A stretch of DNA of 52,144 bases from Undibacterium sp. (GTDB taxonomy: Bacteria; Pseudomonadota; Gammaproteobacteria; Burkholderiales; Burkholderiaceae_D). Where the stretch lies: the NCBI RefSeq assembly GCF_030651495.1, contig NZ_JAUSFI010000116.1, positions 1 through 52,144 of the forward strand. Direction: 5' to 3'. The notes below the pieces were generated by a model, which ran no database searches, was not told where the DNA came from, and worked only from the letters and a program-made list of their open reading frames with translations. Below, piece after piece: positions 18,694 through 28,029 of this stretch. Within the stretch, counting starts at the first letter, position 1, and the number at the start of each line of letters is the position of its first letter. The position numbers and the translations under genes are program-made.

Positions 18694-19426
18694 TCCAGCT
18701 GCAACCAGCTTGCCCGGCACCGTCTATCTGATCGGTGCCGGGCCGGGTGCCGCCGACCTGATTACGGTACGCGGCGCCCGTCTGTTGGCACGGGCGGACG
18801 TGGTTCTGCACGACGCCCTGGTAACGCCAGAAATGCTGGAACTCTGCCCCCAGGCGATCCAAATTTTGGTAGGAAAACGCAGCGGGCAAAGATCCGCTGC
18901 GCAATCCTTTATCAATCAGCAAATTATCGAATCGGCCAGGCAATATGCCCTGGTGGTCAGGCTCAAAGGCGGCGACCCGATGCTGTTTGGCCGCGCCGAT
19001 GAAGAGATGAGTGCCATGGAACAAGCCGGCATCCATTTCGAAATCGTCCCCGGCATCACTACCGCCCTGGCCGCTGCAGCCAGCGTGCGCCAGCCGCTGA
19101 CCAAACGCGGCGTAGCACGCAGCGTGGCATTCTTTACCTCCAGCACCGCCCCCGGCGAAAGTCCCGACACCCGCCTGCCCGATTGCGATACGCTAGTCCA
19201 GTACATGGGCGGCAAGGAAGCCATCCTGACCGCGCAACGCATGCTCGCCGCCGGTCACCCGTCCACACTGCCCCTGATCGCGATAGAAAACTGCAGCCGC
19301 CCGAATGAGCGCTGGCAATACCTGACGCTGGCCGAACTGGCGCTAGGCTTACCCGCCTGCGAGGGCCCGGTACTGGTGATGATGGGGGAAGCAATGCGAT
19401 TGAGAGCAAATGAGCGTAGCCAGTAG
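18686..19426 (+). CDS. cobA: Uroporphyrinogen-III C-methyltransferase
   Basis: Makes precorrin-2 from uroporphyrinogen III with two SAM, the first step to siroheme, which CysI needs. The 246-residue product contains VYLIGAGPGAADLITVRG, the signature LVRLKGGDPMLFGRADEE, and VPGITTALAAAA. It has only the methyltransferase part; the dehydrogenase/ferrochelatase domain of full CysG is absent, and a separate chelatase gene sits just downstream. The start is a TTG at 18686 overlapping the end of cysN. A TTG at 18709 is a possible alternative. Confidence 0.94.
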   Translation: MPDPAATSLPGTVYLIGAGPGAADLITVRGARLLARADVVLHDALVTPEMLELCPQAIQILVGKRSGQRSAAQSFINQQIIESARQYALVVRLKGGDPMLFGRADEEMSAMEQAGIHFEIVPGITTALAAAASVRQPLTKRGVARSVAFFTSSTAPGESPDTRLPDCDTLVQYMGGKEAILTAQRMLAAGHPSTLPLIAIENCSRPNERWQYLTLAELALGLPACEGPVLVMMGEAMRLRANERSQ

Positions 19427-19482
19427 ATACGCTCATTAACCTGCACCCAAAGTAAAAAAATCCAACCACTCCATGCCGAGAG

Positions 19483-19540
19483 CGCAATATCCATGCGGCT
19501 TACAGGCCAATTGTGCGCCAGCAGGCGCATGGAATATGCG
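19483..19540. repeat. REP-like dispersed palindrome, copy B
   Basis: CGCAATATCCATGCG (19483-19497) and CGCATGGAATATGCG (19526-19540) are separated by 28 bases. The arms pair except for the three bases after CGCA. Copy B lies between the convergent cobA and chelatase genes. Confidence 0.75.
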
Positions 19541-19588
19541 TGATGGCGGAGCCAATGCCACCCGCATCAAAAATACATCACTGATTGA

Positions 19589-19963
19589 TCAGCTAATCGA
19601 TCTGACGCAGTAGTCACGAATCGCCTGTAACACTAATGCATCTTCGCCTGCGGCTTCCAGCTGGGTTATTTCTAGCGCCGGATACGTCTCGCGCAAGGCG
19701 CTGACGATTAGCGGCAAATCACGCAAGACATGTCCGCCCTGCCCCAAAAATATGGGTGACACCGTCACTTTGTCACAACCATTCTCGACTAATTGCGTCA
19801 CCAGATCGTTCAAATTCGGGGTCATGAACTCCAAAAAAGCCAGCTCCACGCTGACATCCGGCAAACTGTCTTGCGTCATTTTTTGTAAACGCTGAAACGG
19901 CGCCGCCCAGCGTGGATCGCGGGCTCCGTGGGCAAACAAGATCAGGGCAGATTTTTTACTCAT
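19589..19963 (-). CDS. cbiX: CbiX/SirB-type sirohydrochlorin chelatase, short form
   Basis: Inserts a metal (Co or Fe) into sirohydrochlorin. The 124-residue protein is the single-domain form. The two metal-binding histidines are in LFAHGARDPRW (H12) and LGQGGHVLRDLP (H78). Adjacent to cobA and the sulfite reductase cluster, it probably acts as the ferrochelatase that finishes siroheme, which is an inference from context. The precorrin-2 dehydrogenase is not in this window. Its ATG overlaps the lptG stop by one base, so it is translated from the lptF-lptG transcript. Confidence 0.88.
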   Translation of the reverse strand: MSKKSALILFAHGARDPRWAAPFQRLQKMTQDSLPDVSVELAFLEFMTPNLNDLVTQLVENGCDKVTVSPIFLGQGGHVLRDLPLIVSALRETYPALEITQLEAAGEDALVLQAIRDYCVRSIS

Positions 19964-21093
19964 CAGTTTCTTTCAACGTAACGTAAGGCGGCAAGCGCGA
20001 TCATCAGGAATAACAGACTCGGTGCCAGCGCTGTCACCAAAGCTGGCCAGGTGTTCAATAGTCCGACGTGAGAAAACAAGCTGTTAAACAGATAAAACAC
20101 CATACCGATCATGATGCCGCTAAAAATTTTTAGGCTGACGCCTCCGCTTCTGACGTGCAGGTAGGCAAAAGGTAAAGCCAGGGCCATCATCACCAGGATC
20201 GCGAAAGGATAAGTAATCTTTTTCCAAAAAGCGATTTCGTAACGCTCAGAATCCTGTTTATTATCTGACAAATGTCTGGCGTAAGCGGAAAGATCGTAAG
20301 CAGACATGCGATCCGGATCAACTGACAAGACCGACAAAATGTCTGGCGTAATTTCTGAAACGACCTCTCTGCTTGCCGATTTTCTGGTGCTGATCGAGGC
20401 AATATCCTGAGTAGACAATGTTTTCGGGAAAGCGGTTTCTGTTACATCAAACAAGCGCCAGGTATTCTTACCGGCATATTCTGCCCGTGCAGCGGTAATT
20501 TCTCTGGAAAGATGGAAGTTATTATCAAACTCATAGACTTGTACGCTGACCAGAGAGCGATTCGGCAAAATTTCTTTGACATTCAAAAAACGCGAACCGA
20601 TGATATTCCCTTCCAAACCATTTTCCCTGACCAGATCCTTGGTCCATAAACCGGTACGAAACTCTTGCGTCACCGAAGAACCGATCGCGCTCAGTTTCAC
20701 TTTTTGCGCCAGTTTGGATGAGTAAGGGGCAATCAATTCGCCAAACAAAAAAGTCAGCAGCACAAATACCATGCCAATTTTAGCTAACATGCTGCCAGCC
20801 ATAAAGGTCGACATGCTGGCGGCGCGCATGATGGTAAATTCTGAATTGGAAGCAAACTGGGCCAGCACATAAATGGTACCGATCAGGACTGCAATCGGCA
20901 TAAATTCATAAATATACCCCGGCAGACCCAGCAAGACGTACAGCAGCGCATGCGGTAAGCGATAGCCGTTTTTATTCACCGATGGCAACTCACCCATCAA
21001 GTCAAAAAACGAAAATAACACCAGCAAAGCAAGCATCACAAACAAAACTGCACGCACCACCTCGACTGCAAAATAACGTTGCAATACTCTCAT
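19963..21093 (-). CDS. lptG: LPS export ABC transporter permease LptG
   Basis: LptG with LptF and LptB extracts lipopolysaccharide from the inner membrane and drives it through the Lpt bridge. The 376-residue protein begins MRVLQRYFAVEVVRAVLF, has an N-terminal membrane helix set and a periplasmic beta-jellyroll of about 180 residues (TKDLVRENGLEGNIIGSRF). C-terminal helices follow (FWKKITYPFAILVMMALALPFAYL). It overlaps lptF by four bases (ATGA). Confidence 0.95.
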   Translation of the reverse strand: MRVLQRYFAVEVVRAVLFVMLALLVLFSFFDLMGELPSVNKNGYRLPHALLYVLLGLPGYIYEFMPIAVLIGTIYVLAQFASNSEFTIMRAASMSTFMAGSMLAKIGMVFVLLTFLFGELIAPYSSKLAQKVKLSAIGSSVTQEFRTGLWTKDLVRENGLEGNIIGSRFLNVKEILPNRSLVSVQVYEFDNNFHLSREITAARAEYAGKNTWRLFDVTETAFPKTLSTQDIASISTRKSASREVVSEITPDILSVLSVDPDRMSAYDLSAYARHLSDNKQDSERYEIAFWKKITYPFAILVMMALALPFAYLHVRSGGVSLKIFSGIMIGMVFYLFNSLFSHVGLLNTWPALVTALAPSLLFLMIALAALRYVERN

Positions 21094-22223
21094 GTGCTGC
21101 TCTTTTCTTTACTGCGCATACAGGCTTTCAAATGGGACCACAACACCAGCGGGTGTAAGCCACTGTTCACCTTCAAGCGCCAGCTAAACATCAACACGAC
21201 CAGGATCAGGGCAATGAGATGTACCGGCCACCATGCCATATTCAATGCCAAACGCCCTTGCACCACACCTGCCTGAACGATATTCACCATATTCAGATAC
21301 ACCGCCACTAACAGCAAGGCAACAATCAGATTGGCAGAGCGCCCCACGCGTGGATTCACGAAACCCAGGGGTACCGCCAATAACATCAGCACGATGCACA
21401 TCAGCGGCAGCGAAATCCGCCAGAGTAATTCGCCTTGATTGAAATTATTCGGATCAGCCAGCAGTGCTGGCAAAGAAAGTGATTTTGCTGACTTGTTACC
21501 GACCGTTGCCTTGGTTTGTGCGGCGACCAGAATACCGTATTTCTCAAATTGCATCATCTGAAAGTCCGGCTCGGTTGGCAAACCGTCATAGCGACGTCCT
21601 TTGCTCATGACCAGAAATTTATCGCCATTTTTATCAATTTCTACCATGCCTTCTTTTGCCACGATGACGCTGGAGCGGCCATTTTTAAATGTATTGATAA
21701 AAATATTTCTGACTTTACTCAAATCCCCCGCGACCTCTTCGACAAAAAAGATACGCTCGGATGAGGCCGATTCCTGAAATTTTCCCGGCGATACTTTAGC
21801 AATATCTTCTCGTTTATCGTAACGCTCGCGTAACTCTGCACTTTGCCGGTTAGCCCAAGGCGTCGCCACAAAACTCAGCAAGGTGGTAAAAAAAATCAGT
21901 GGCAAACCAAATGTCAAAACAGGTTTGACCCATCTGGTCAGGCTCAAGCCAGAAGCAAACCAGACCACCATTTCAGAATCCTGATAGGACCGTGTCACGA
22001 CCAGTAAGACCGAAATAAATCCGGTGAGTATCAATAAAATCGGTAAATAAGTCAGGGAAGAAAAGCCAATCAGGGTAATCACATCGGCAGATGCGACCTT
22101 ACCTCCTGCGGCCTGGCCGAGGATTTTGATGAGCATGAAGGTGATGGTGATAGTGAACAGGGTCGTAAAAACAGCGCCTGCGGCACTGAACAATTCACGT
22201 CGAAGCGCGCGCTGAAAAATCAT
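21090..22223 (-). CDS. lptF: LPS export ABC transporter permease LptF
   Basis: Partner permease of LptG. The protein (377 residues) starts with MIFQRALRRELFSAAGAVF, typical of beta/gammaproteobacterial LptF. It contains PWANRQSAELRERYDKRED before the jellyroll and C-terminal helices LLWRISLPLMCIVLMLLAVPLGF. The ATG at 22223 has no visible ribosome binding site, and a TATTAT element ends eight bases before it, suggesting a very short or absent leader (see findings). The gene is divergent to pepA with 48 bases between. Confidence 0.95.
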   Translation of the reverse strand: MIFQRALRRELFSAAGAVFTTLFTITITFMLIKILGQAAGGKVASADVITLIGFSSLTYLPILLILTGFISVLLVVTRSYQDSEMVVWFASGLSLTRWVKPVLTFGLPLIFFTTLLSFVATPWANRQSAELRERYDKREDIAKVSPGKFQESASSERIFFVEEVAGDLSKVRNIFINTFKNGRSSVIVAKEGMVEIDKNGDKFLVMSKGRRYDGLPTEPDFQMMQFEKYGILVAAQTKATVGNKSAKSLSLPALLADPNNFNQGELLWRISLPLMCIVLMLLAVPLGFVNPRVGRSANLIVALLLVAVYLNMVNIVQAGVVQGRLALNMAWWPVHLIALILVVLMFSWRLKVNSGLHPLVLWSHLKACMRSKEKSST

Positions 22224-22230
22224 GGAGGGT

Positions 22231-22237
22231 TATAATA
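22231..22237. promoter_or_regulatory. Overlapping divergent -10 elements of pepA and lptF
   Basis: TATAAT (22231-22236) is a perfect -10 on the plus strand, about 35 bases before the pepA GTG. TATTAT on the minus strand (22237-22232) ends eight bases before the lptF ATG. No strong -35 is visible for either, so this is a candidate only. Confidence 0.45.
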
Positions 22238-22271
22238 CCTGTTTTACGAAACTTACAAAGAGGAGTAATAC

Positions 22272-23768
22272 GTGGACTTTAGCATAAAAACATTCGACGC
22301 CAAAAGCACTATGAATGGCAGCAAAACTGGTTGCTTAGTTGTAGGCGTGTTTGAAAACAAAAAATTATCTGCTGCAGCCACTGCGTTAGACAAAAAAGGA
22401 GACATTACTGCCGCCCTGAAATCCGGCGATATTACAGGAAAAATAGGATCTTCCCTGTTATTGCGCAATGTTGGCGATGTCGCTGCCGAGCGTGTCTTGC
22501 TGGTCGGTTTGGGTGAAGATGCGGCGGTAAGCGAGAAGGCTTATCTACAAGCGGCACAAGTGGCCGCACGCACATTAGCCACGCTAGGTGCCAGCGACGC
22601 CATCATCGCCCTGCCAGACGTTAAAGAACGCGACACGGCGTGGTCTATCCGCACTGTCGTAGTGGCGTTCCGTGAATCTATTTTCCGCGCCGACGGACTG
22701 AAAAGTAAAAAGGACAGCAGCGTCAGCGGGGTTAAAAAAATCGCGTTTGCCGTTACCGAAGCCGATGCTGCCACTGCCAAAATTGCACTGATGCAAAGCG
22801 TGGCGCTGGCCAACGGTATGGATCTGACCAAAGACTTGGGCAATCTGCCACCGAATATCTGCACCCCGACTTATCTCGCCACTACCGCTAAAAAAATCGC
22901 CACCGATTACAAGATGGGCGTAGAAGTCTTAGACCGCAAGCAATTGCAGGCGCTCAAGATGAATAGCTTTTTGTCTGTGACGAATGGCTCAGATGAACCG
23001 CCAAAATTTATCGTCCTGAAACACATGGGCGGTAAAGCGAAAGACGCACCAATCGTGCTGGTCGGTAAAGGCATCACTTTCGACTCAGGTGGCATCTCAC
23101 TCAAGGGTGGCGCTGGCATGGATGAAATGAAATATGACATGGGCGGTGCCGCTTCAGTACTAGGTACCATGCGTGCCATTGGCGAAATGAAGTTGAAACT
23201 GAATGTCATCGCAGTCATCCCAACTTGTGAAAACATGCCCTCCGGCAGCGCCACACGCCCTGGAGACATCGTCACGTCAATGTCCGGGCAAACCATCGAA
23301 ATCCTCAATACCGATGCCGAAGGCCGTTTGATTTTATGTGATGCATTGACCTATGTAGAACGCCTGAAACCTGCGGCAGTGGTGGACGTGGCCACGCTGA
23401 CCGGTGCCTGTATCACTGCGCTCGGCCATCATAATTCTGGCCTGTTCACTCGTCATGACGAAGCGCACGACAAGCTGGCGGCTGAATTGCTGGCGGCAGG
23501 CAAGCAAACCGGTGATACTGCATGGCGGATGCCAATAGAAGAAGCGTATAACGAGCAACTCAAATCGAACTTCGCCGATATGGCCAACATCGGCGGACCA
23601 GCAGGTGGCAGCATTACCGCGGCCTGTTTCCTGGAACGCTTCACCAAGGCCTACACCTGGGCACATCTGGACATCGCCGGTACCGCATGGAAGTCTGGCG
23701 CAGCCAAAGGCTCTACCGGCCGTCCGGTACCTTTGCTGACAACCTTCCTGATGAATCGCGCAGGCTAA
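22272..23768 (+). CDS. pepA: Leucyl aminopeptidase (M17 family)
   Basis: Cytosolic dizinc aminopeptidase, 498 residues. The C-terminal catalytic domain shows [15 protein letters not shown] and [11 protein letters not shown]. It also has the family signature [16 protein letters not shown] with metal-binding Asp and Glu. The N-terminal domain is less conserved. The start is a GTG at 22272 with AGAGGAG ribosome binding sequence ten bases before it. In E. coli PepA also acts as a DNA-binding architectural protein; nothing here tests that. A strong terminator follows. Confidence 0.97.
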   Translation: MDFSIKTFDAKSTMNGSKTGCLVVGVFENKKLSAAATALDKKGDITAALKSGDITGKIGSSLLLRNVGDVAAERVLLVGLGEDAAVSEKAYLQAAQVAARTLATLGASDAIIALPDVKERDTAWSIRTVVVAFRESIFRADGLKSKKDSSVSGVKKIAFAVTEADAATAKIALMQSVALANGMDLTKDLGNLPPNICTPTYLATTAKKIATDYKMGVEVLDRKQLQALKMNSFLSVTNGSDEPPKFIVLKHMGGKAKDAPIVLVGKGITFDSGGISLKGGAGMDEMKYDMGGAASVLGTMRAIGEMKLKLNVIAVIPTCENMPSGSATRPGDIVTSMSGQTIEILNTDAEGRLILCDALTYVERLKPAAVVDVATLTGACITALGHHNSGLFTRHDEAHDKLAAELLAAGKQTGDTAWRMPIEEAYNEQLKSNFADMANIGGPAGGSITAACFLERFTKAYTWAHLDIAGTAWKSGAAKGSTGRPVPLLTTFLMNRAG

Positions 23769-23812
23769 GCGGTATTTGAGTAGCCGCATAAATTTAATTT
23801 ATGCTGATCTGG

Positions 23813-23847
23813 CCGCGCTCTGTTTTACTATGGAGCGCGGTTTTTTT
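23813..23847 (+). terminator. Intrinsic terminator after pepA
   Basis: CCGCGCTC (23813-23820) and GAGCGCGG (23833-23840) form a perfect 8-base stem around a 12-base loop, followed by seven T. Confidence 0.9.
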
Positions 23848-23867
23848 ATCTTTCGTCGAGTGATCAC

Positions 23868-24632
23868 ATGAAATTAGTTACCTGGAACGTCAATTCGCTG
23901 AAGGTTCGCCTGCCCCAAGTATTGCAGTGGCTAGAGACCAACCCTGTCGATGTACTCTGTATACAAGAGACTAAACTGACGGACGATAAATTTCCGCAGG
24001 CAGAAATCGAGGCGGCCGGTTATCAGGTTGCTTTTAGCGGACAAAAAACCTATAACGGCGTGGCGATACTTTCGCGTCATGCCATGACGGATGTGCAGAA
24101 AAACAATCCTTTATTTGAAGATGCACAGCAACGCATTATTGCCGCCACCATTGAGGGCATGCGCATCGTCTGCGCTTACGTGCCGAATGGCCAGGCGCCA
24201 GACTCAGAAAAATATCCTTACAAACTCAGTTGGCTGGCATCCCTGCAGCAATGGATCAAGCAAGAGATGACGCAACATCCAGCACTGGCGGTATTGGGCG
24301 ATTACAACATTGCTCCGGATGACCGTGATGTGTATGACCCGGCCGCCTGGGTCGGACAAAATTTAGTCTCGCCGCCAGAACGCGCCGCCCTGCAAGCCTT
24401 ACTGGATCTAGGTTTAAAAGATAGTTTCCGGATGTTTGAGCAAGCCGAAAAATCTTTCAGCTGGTGGGATTATCGCCAACTTGGTTTCCGCCTCAATAAG
24501 GGTATGCGCATCGACCATATTTTATTGTCAGCGCCACTGGCATCACGCTGCACCTCTTGCGTGATCGACAAAGTGCCACGTAAATGGGAGCAACCATCTG
24601 ACCATGCGCCGGTGATCGCGACCCTGACTTAA
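23868..24632 (+). CDS. xth: Exodeoxyribonuclease III
   Basis: Base-excision repair AP endonuclease/3' exonuclease of the EEP fold, 254 residues. Motifs: TWNVNSLKVRLPQ at the start, LCIQETKL with the metal-binding Glu, LGDYNIAPDDRDVYDP, RLNKGMRIDHILLS and the terminal SDHAPVIATL with the catalytic His. It starts 20 bases after the pepA terminator. Confidence 0.97.
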   Translation: MKLVTWNVNSLKVRLPQVLQWLETNPVDVLCIQETKLTDDKFPQAEIEAAGYQVAFSGQKTYNGVAILSRHAMTDVQKNNPLFEDAQQRIIAATIEGMRIVCAYVPNGQAPDSEKYPYKLSWLASLQQWIKQEMTQHPALAVLGDYNIAPDDRDVYDPAAWVGQNLVSPPERAALQALLDLGLKDSFRMFEQAEKSFSWWDYRQLGFRLNKGMRIDHILLSAPLASRCTSCVIDKVPRKWEQPSDHAPVIATLT

Positions 24633-24851
24633 TTGTTCTGCAGGCAGACGCCGATTGCCCACGAGGCTATTGTTATTTTAAGAAAAATTCCTAATTAATT
24701 ACAATAAAGAAATATTTTAAATGCTATTCATTGACCTGCTTCATCAAGTAGCTCAAAATGAAGCGACAAAGATGTGACAAAAAAATAATGCAGTAACTGG
24801 CCCGGTGTAACCGGCGTGTATTGAAGTATAAATGCGAAGTTAAATTCTGCT

Positions 24852-25736
24852 ATGAATAAAACTGAAGCCCTGAATACGCTTATTGAACAAGCTAATCGGG
24901 GAGAACTGGTATTTTCTACCAATGTTGCCACTTCTCTCAAAATTCAGAAAGCACTGGACGATCCTGACTGTAGCGTGGATACCGCCAGTAAACTGGTATT
25001 AAATGAACCCCTGCTATCGGCGAGGGTGGTGGCGATTGCCAATTCAGCCGTGTATAGCCGCATGGGCAATGATGTAAACAATGTCCGTGCTGCAATTACA
25101 CGTCTGGGTTTTCGCACTTTGCGTTCAGTCGTTGCGTCACTGGTCGTACGCCAGTTAGCCGGCTCCAGCAAAGACCCGGCAATACGGGCCATGGTGAATA
25201 AGCTATGGGAACATTCGGCGCAAGTGGCGGCCTTGGCGCAAGTGCTGGCACGTCGCATTACCAAACTTGATCCCGACACCGCCATGTTTGCCGGCATCGT
25301 GCACGAGGTTGGCGGATTTTACATGCTTTCACGTGCTGAGGAGTTCCCCTGTTTACTGGAGCGAGATGATTTGACATCTGATCTTGCATCGAATGATTTA
25401 GTGCCGTTTTCAGACACCATCATTGATAAAGAATCAGCGGAAGCCATCATTGGTCGTGCCGTCCTAAAAAATCTGCAAATGCCACAACCGGTAGTCGATG
25501 CGGTCGAAGCGCTCTGGTATGGTTTACGTGCCATGCCGCCAGAATCCCTGGGAGACACTCTGCTGTTGGCCAACGAATTAGCCAGCACCCCATCGCCGCT
25601 TGATACACGCACCGACAGTGAAAGCAACCGCTACACATCCGAGATCGATTTTGTCGTCGGTGATGGAACCTTAAACAGCATACTAGAAGAATCCAAAGAA
25701 GAAGTCATCAGCTTGTCTGCTGCGCTGACAAGCTGA
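24852..25736 (+). CDS. HDOD-domain signalling protein
   Basis: HDOD proteins are non-catalytic relatives of HD phosphohydrolases that act in signalling. The 294-residue product has a helical N-terminus, then KLVLNEPLLSARVVAIANSAVYS, AAITRLGFRTLRSVVASLVV and MFAGIVHEVGGFYML. The last segment replaces the HD-GYP HD motif (IVHEVGG), so hydrolysis is not expected. No other domain is fused. It stands alone between xth and prpE; its partner cannot be read from context. Confidence 0.9.
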   Translation: MNKTEALNTLIEQANRGELVFSTNVATSLKIQKALDDPDCSVDTASKLVLNEPLLSARVVAIANSAVYSRMGNDVNNVRAAITRLGFRTLRSVVASLVVRQLAGSSKDPAIRAMVNKLWEHSAQVAALAQVLARRITKLDPDTAMFAGIVHEVGGFYMLSRAEEFPCLLERDDLTSDLASNDLVPFSDTIIDKESAEAIIGRAVLKNLQMPQPVVDAVEALWYGLRAMPPESLGDTLLLANELASTPSPLDTRTDSESNRYTSEIDFVVGDGTLNSILEESKEEVISLSAALTS

Positions 25737-25753
25737 CGCTATCGTCTAGCTTC

Positions 25754-25784
25754 GCAGGGCGCAACTTCTTCGGTGACGCCCTGC
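25754..25784 (+). terminator. Hairpin after the HDOD gene
   Basis: GCAGGGCG (25754-25761) and CGCCCTGC (25777-25784) pair perfectly around a 15-base loop 18 bases past the stop codon. No T run follows, so it may protect the 3' end or terminate weakly between these convergent genes. Confidence 0.45.
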
Positions 25785-25835
25785 TCCTCCCGCTCAAGTT
25801 CTCAACTCAACTTGTCAACTCAATTGAGCAATGCA

Positions 25836-27725
25836 TTAAACAACCAACGCCGCCTTAATCTGCTGCAAAGACGTAGGATCTTCTATCGTCGTCAAATCTC
25901 CTGCATCGCGTCCTTCACAAATAGCCTGGATGGCACGGCGCAACAATTTTCCTGAACGGGTTTTGGGTAACATAGGGACAAAATGCACGCGTGAAGGTCG
26001 GGCGACGGCACCCAACTGCTTATCCACCACTGCCATCACTTCAGCTTCCAATATCTTCGCTGCCTCTGGTGTTGCCGCAAGCTCCGGATGCTTGAGTATC
26101 GCAAACGCCACCGCGACCTGACCCTTGAGCTTGTCTTCCACACCAACTACCGCGACTTCAGAAATCTGCGGATGACTGGAGATACTTTCTTCGATTTCTC
26201 TCGTACCTAAACGATGACCGGCGACGTTGATGACATCATCAGTCCGTCCGAGAATGAAGTAATAGCCATCCGCGTCTTTAATGCCCCAGTCAAAGGTCGA
26301 ATACAGTTGTTCATGCGCGAAGTTGGACCAGTAAGTTTGTACAAAACGCTGATCATCGCCATAGACAGTTTGCATGCAACCGGGCGGCAACGGGCCGCGG
26401 ATGGCGACCACGCCTTTTTCATTCGGCGCGCATTCAGCCCCCGTCGCCTCATTGATGATGCTGACGTTATAGCCATACATGGCAATACCCGGGCTACCAA
26501 GACGCGTGGCTTTGTCTTCGATACCACGGGCGATCGACATAATCGGCCAACCGGTTTCGGTTTGCCAGTAATTATCAATAATCGGCACACCGAGTTCACT
26601 GGCGATCCAGCTAGAGGTCGTTTCATCCAACGGCTCACCCGCCAGGTACAGCGCCTTGAGTGAAGACAGGTCGTATTTCTTCATCAGCTCTGGCGGATGT
26701 TTCTTGAGTACGCGGATCGCGGTCGGTGCCGAGAACATGCGTGTCACTTTGTATTTCTCTACGATGCTCCACCAGACCCCTGCGTCTGGCCGTATCGGCG
26801 TGCCTTCGTACATGATGGTCGCCATACCCGCAATCAAAGGGCCATACACAATATACGAGTGCCCCACTACCCAGCCGATATCCGAAGTAGCGAAATAAGT
26901 TTCACCAGGATTGCCGCAAAAAATATGTTTCATCGAAGAAGCCAGGGCGACAGCATAGCCGCCGACATCGCGCTGCACGCCTTTAGGGTTACCGGTGGTG
27001 CCCGAGGTGTACAAGATATATGAAATCGCATTCGACTCCAGCCAGGTGACCGGCACTTGCGCGTCCAGATGCTGCTCGCGCAAAGCGGCGTAATCGACAT
27101 CGCGCCCAGCCACAAATTGCATCGTATCCAGCGCGCGATTCACCAATAAGACTTTTTCCGGTTTGTGCGCAGACAGGGCAATCGCCTCATCCAGCAAAGG
27201 CTTATATGGCACAGCCTTGCCGCCGCGCATACCGGCATCGGCAGATACCACCAGCACCGGCTTGGCATCGTCAATCCGCGTCGCCAGACTCTTGGAGGCA
27301 AAGCCGCCAAACACCACTGAATGCACCGCGCCGATACGGGCACAGGCGAGCATGGCAAACGCCGCCTCAGCGACCATAGGCATATAGATCAATACCCTGT
27401 CACCCTGCTTGACACCCAAGTCCAGCATGATGGCTGCCATGCGCTGCACTTCCAGATGTAACTCGGCAAAGCTGTAGGTTTTTTCAGTATTGGTTTCGGT
27501 AGAGATCGCGATCAGCGCCGGCTTGTCCGCCTGCGTGGGGAGCCATCGATCGACTGCGTTGTAGCAAAGATTAGTCTCACCACCGACGTACCATTTGGCA
27601 AACGGTGGGCGCGACTGATCCAACACTTGCGTATAAGGCGTATGCCAATCGATCAGTTTGGCTTCCCCGTCCCAGAAGGTGTCGGGATGTTGGATTGATT
27701 CCTGATAAAACGCTGCGTAAGACAT
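25836..27725 (-). CDS. prpE: Propionate--CoA ligase
   Basis: Activates propionate to propionyl-CoA, the entry step of the methylcitrate cycle. The 629-residue acyl-adenylate enzyme has ISYILYTSGTTGNPKGVQRD (P-loop near 237), DNYWQTETGWPI and GRTDDVINVAGHRLGT. The C-terminal KTRSGKLLRR holds the acetylatable catalytic lysine. The PrpE-specific N-terminus (YAAFYQESIQHPDTFWDGEA) separates it from acetyl-CoA synthetase. An AGGAGA site precedes the ATG. It is separated from prpF by a terminator, so it probably has its own promoter. Confidence 0.95.
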   Translation of the reverse strand: MSYAAFYQESIQHPDTFWDGEAKLIDWHTPYTQVLDQSRPPFAKWYVGGETNLCYNAVDRWLPTQADKPALIAISTETNTEKTYSFAELHLEVQRMAAIMLDLGVKQGDRVLIYMPMVAEAAFAMLACARIGAVHSVVFGGFASKSLATRIDDAKPVLVVSADAGMRGGKAVPYKPLLDEAIALSAHKPEKVLLVNRALDTMQFVAGRDVDYAALREQHLDAQVPVTWLESNAISYILYTSGTTGNPKGVQRDVGGYAVALASSMKHIFCGNPGETYFATSDIGWVVGHSYIVYGPLIAGMATIMYEGTPIRPDAGVWWSIVEKYKVTRMFSAPTAIRVLKKHPPELMKKYDLSSLKALYLAGEPLDETTSSWIASELGVPIIDNYWQTETGWPIMSIARGIEDKATRLGSPGIAMYGYNVSIINEATGAECAPNEKGVVAIRGPLPPGCMQTVYGDDQRFVQTYWSNFAHEQLYSTFDWGIKDADGYYFILGRTDDVINVAGHRLGTREIEESISSHPQISEVAVVGVEDKLKGQVAVAFAILKHPELAATPEAAKILEAEVMAVVDKQLGAVARPSRVHFVPMLPKTRSGKLLRRAIQAICEGRDAGDLTTIEDPTSLQQIKAALVV

Positions 27726-27804
27726 AGTTTCTCCTGTTTTTAATCGTCATGCCTGCCCTGCCCAGAGCCTGCACCGTATATGTAAGTTTTATGTAAGCCA
27801 CTAA

Positions 27805-27839
27805 CAAAAAACGCGGCCGTTTGACGGGCCGCGTTTTTT
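27805..27839 (-). terminator. Intrinsic terminator after prpF
   Basis: ACGCGGCC and GGCCGCGT form a strong stem around a short loop, flanked by six A on one side and six T on the other, so it can act on both strands. On the minus strand it ends transcripts coming from prpBC-acnD-prpF. Confidence 0.85.
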
Positions 27840-27899
27840 CTTTTTTTCTCTATTTTCGTATAATGCTCTGCGTAACGGAGGATTGCCGTAAGAGTGCAA

Positions 27900-27932
27900 G
27901 AGCAGTATCAGGCATTTCGCCCGATACTGCTC
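27900..27932 (-). repeat. Hairpin 1 in the prpF 3' region
   Basis: GAGCAGTATC and GATACTGCTC pair perfectly, continued inward by GGC/GCC after one mismatch. On the minus strand that mismatch becomes a G-U pair, giving a continuous 14-pair stem with a five-base loop. This favours an RNA copied from the minus strand. Confidence 0.65.
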
Positions 27933-27950
27933 CATACCAGCTTTGTTCGG

Positions 27951-28029
27951 CTGCGCAACCAGGGTGGCCAAGGCCATGCCAGCATCAGTACATCCGATGC
28001 TGGCAGCCTTGACGTGATAAGTTGCGCAG
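27951..28029 (-). repeat. Hairpin 2 in the prpF 3' region (three nested stems)
   Basis: Three nested stems: CTGCGCAAC/GTTGCGCAG (27951-27959 with 28021-28029), CAAGGC/GCCTTG (27969-27974 with 28006-28011) and GCCAGCATC/GATGCTGGC (27978-27986 with 27996-28004). All 24 pairs are Watson-Crick. It begins 19 bases past the prpF stop. Confidence 0.7.

Noticed and set aside
24633..24851. Possible promoter or small RNA between xth and the HDOD gene
   Set aside because: Only AT-rich sequence without matching -35/-10 spacing or a strong fold.
27821..27864. TTGACG and TATAAT read as a plus-strand promoter
   Set aside because: The spacing is 32 bases, far from the 16-18 needed, and TTGACG lies within the terminator loop region. 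No other convincing -35 element was found at the right distance.
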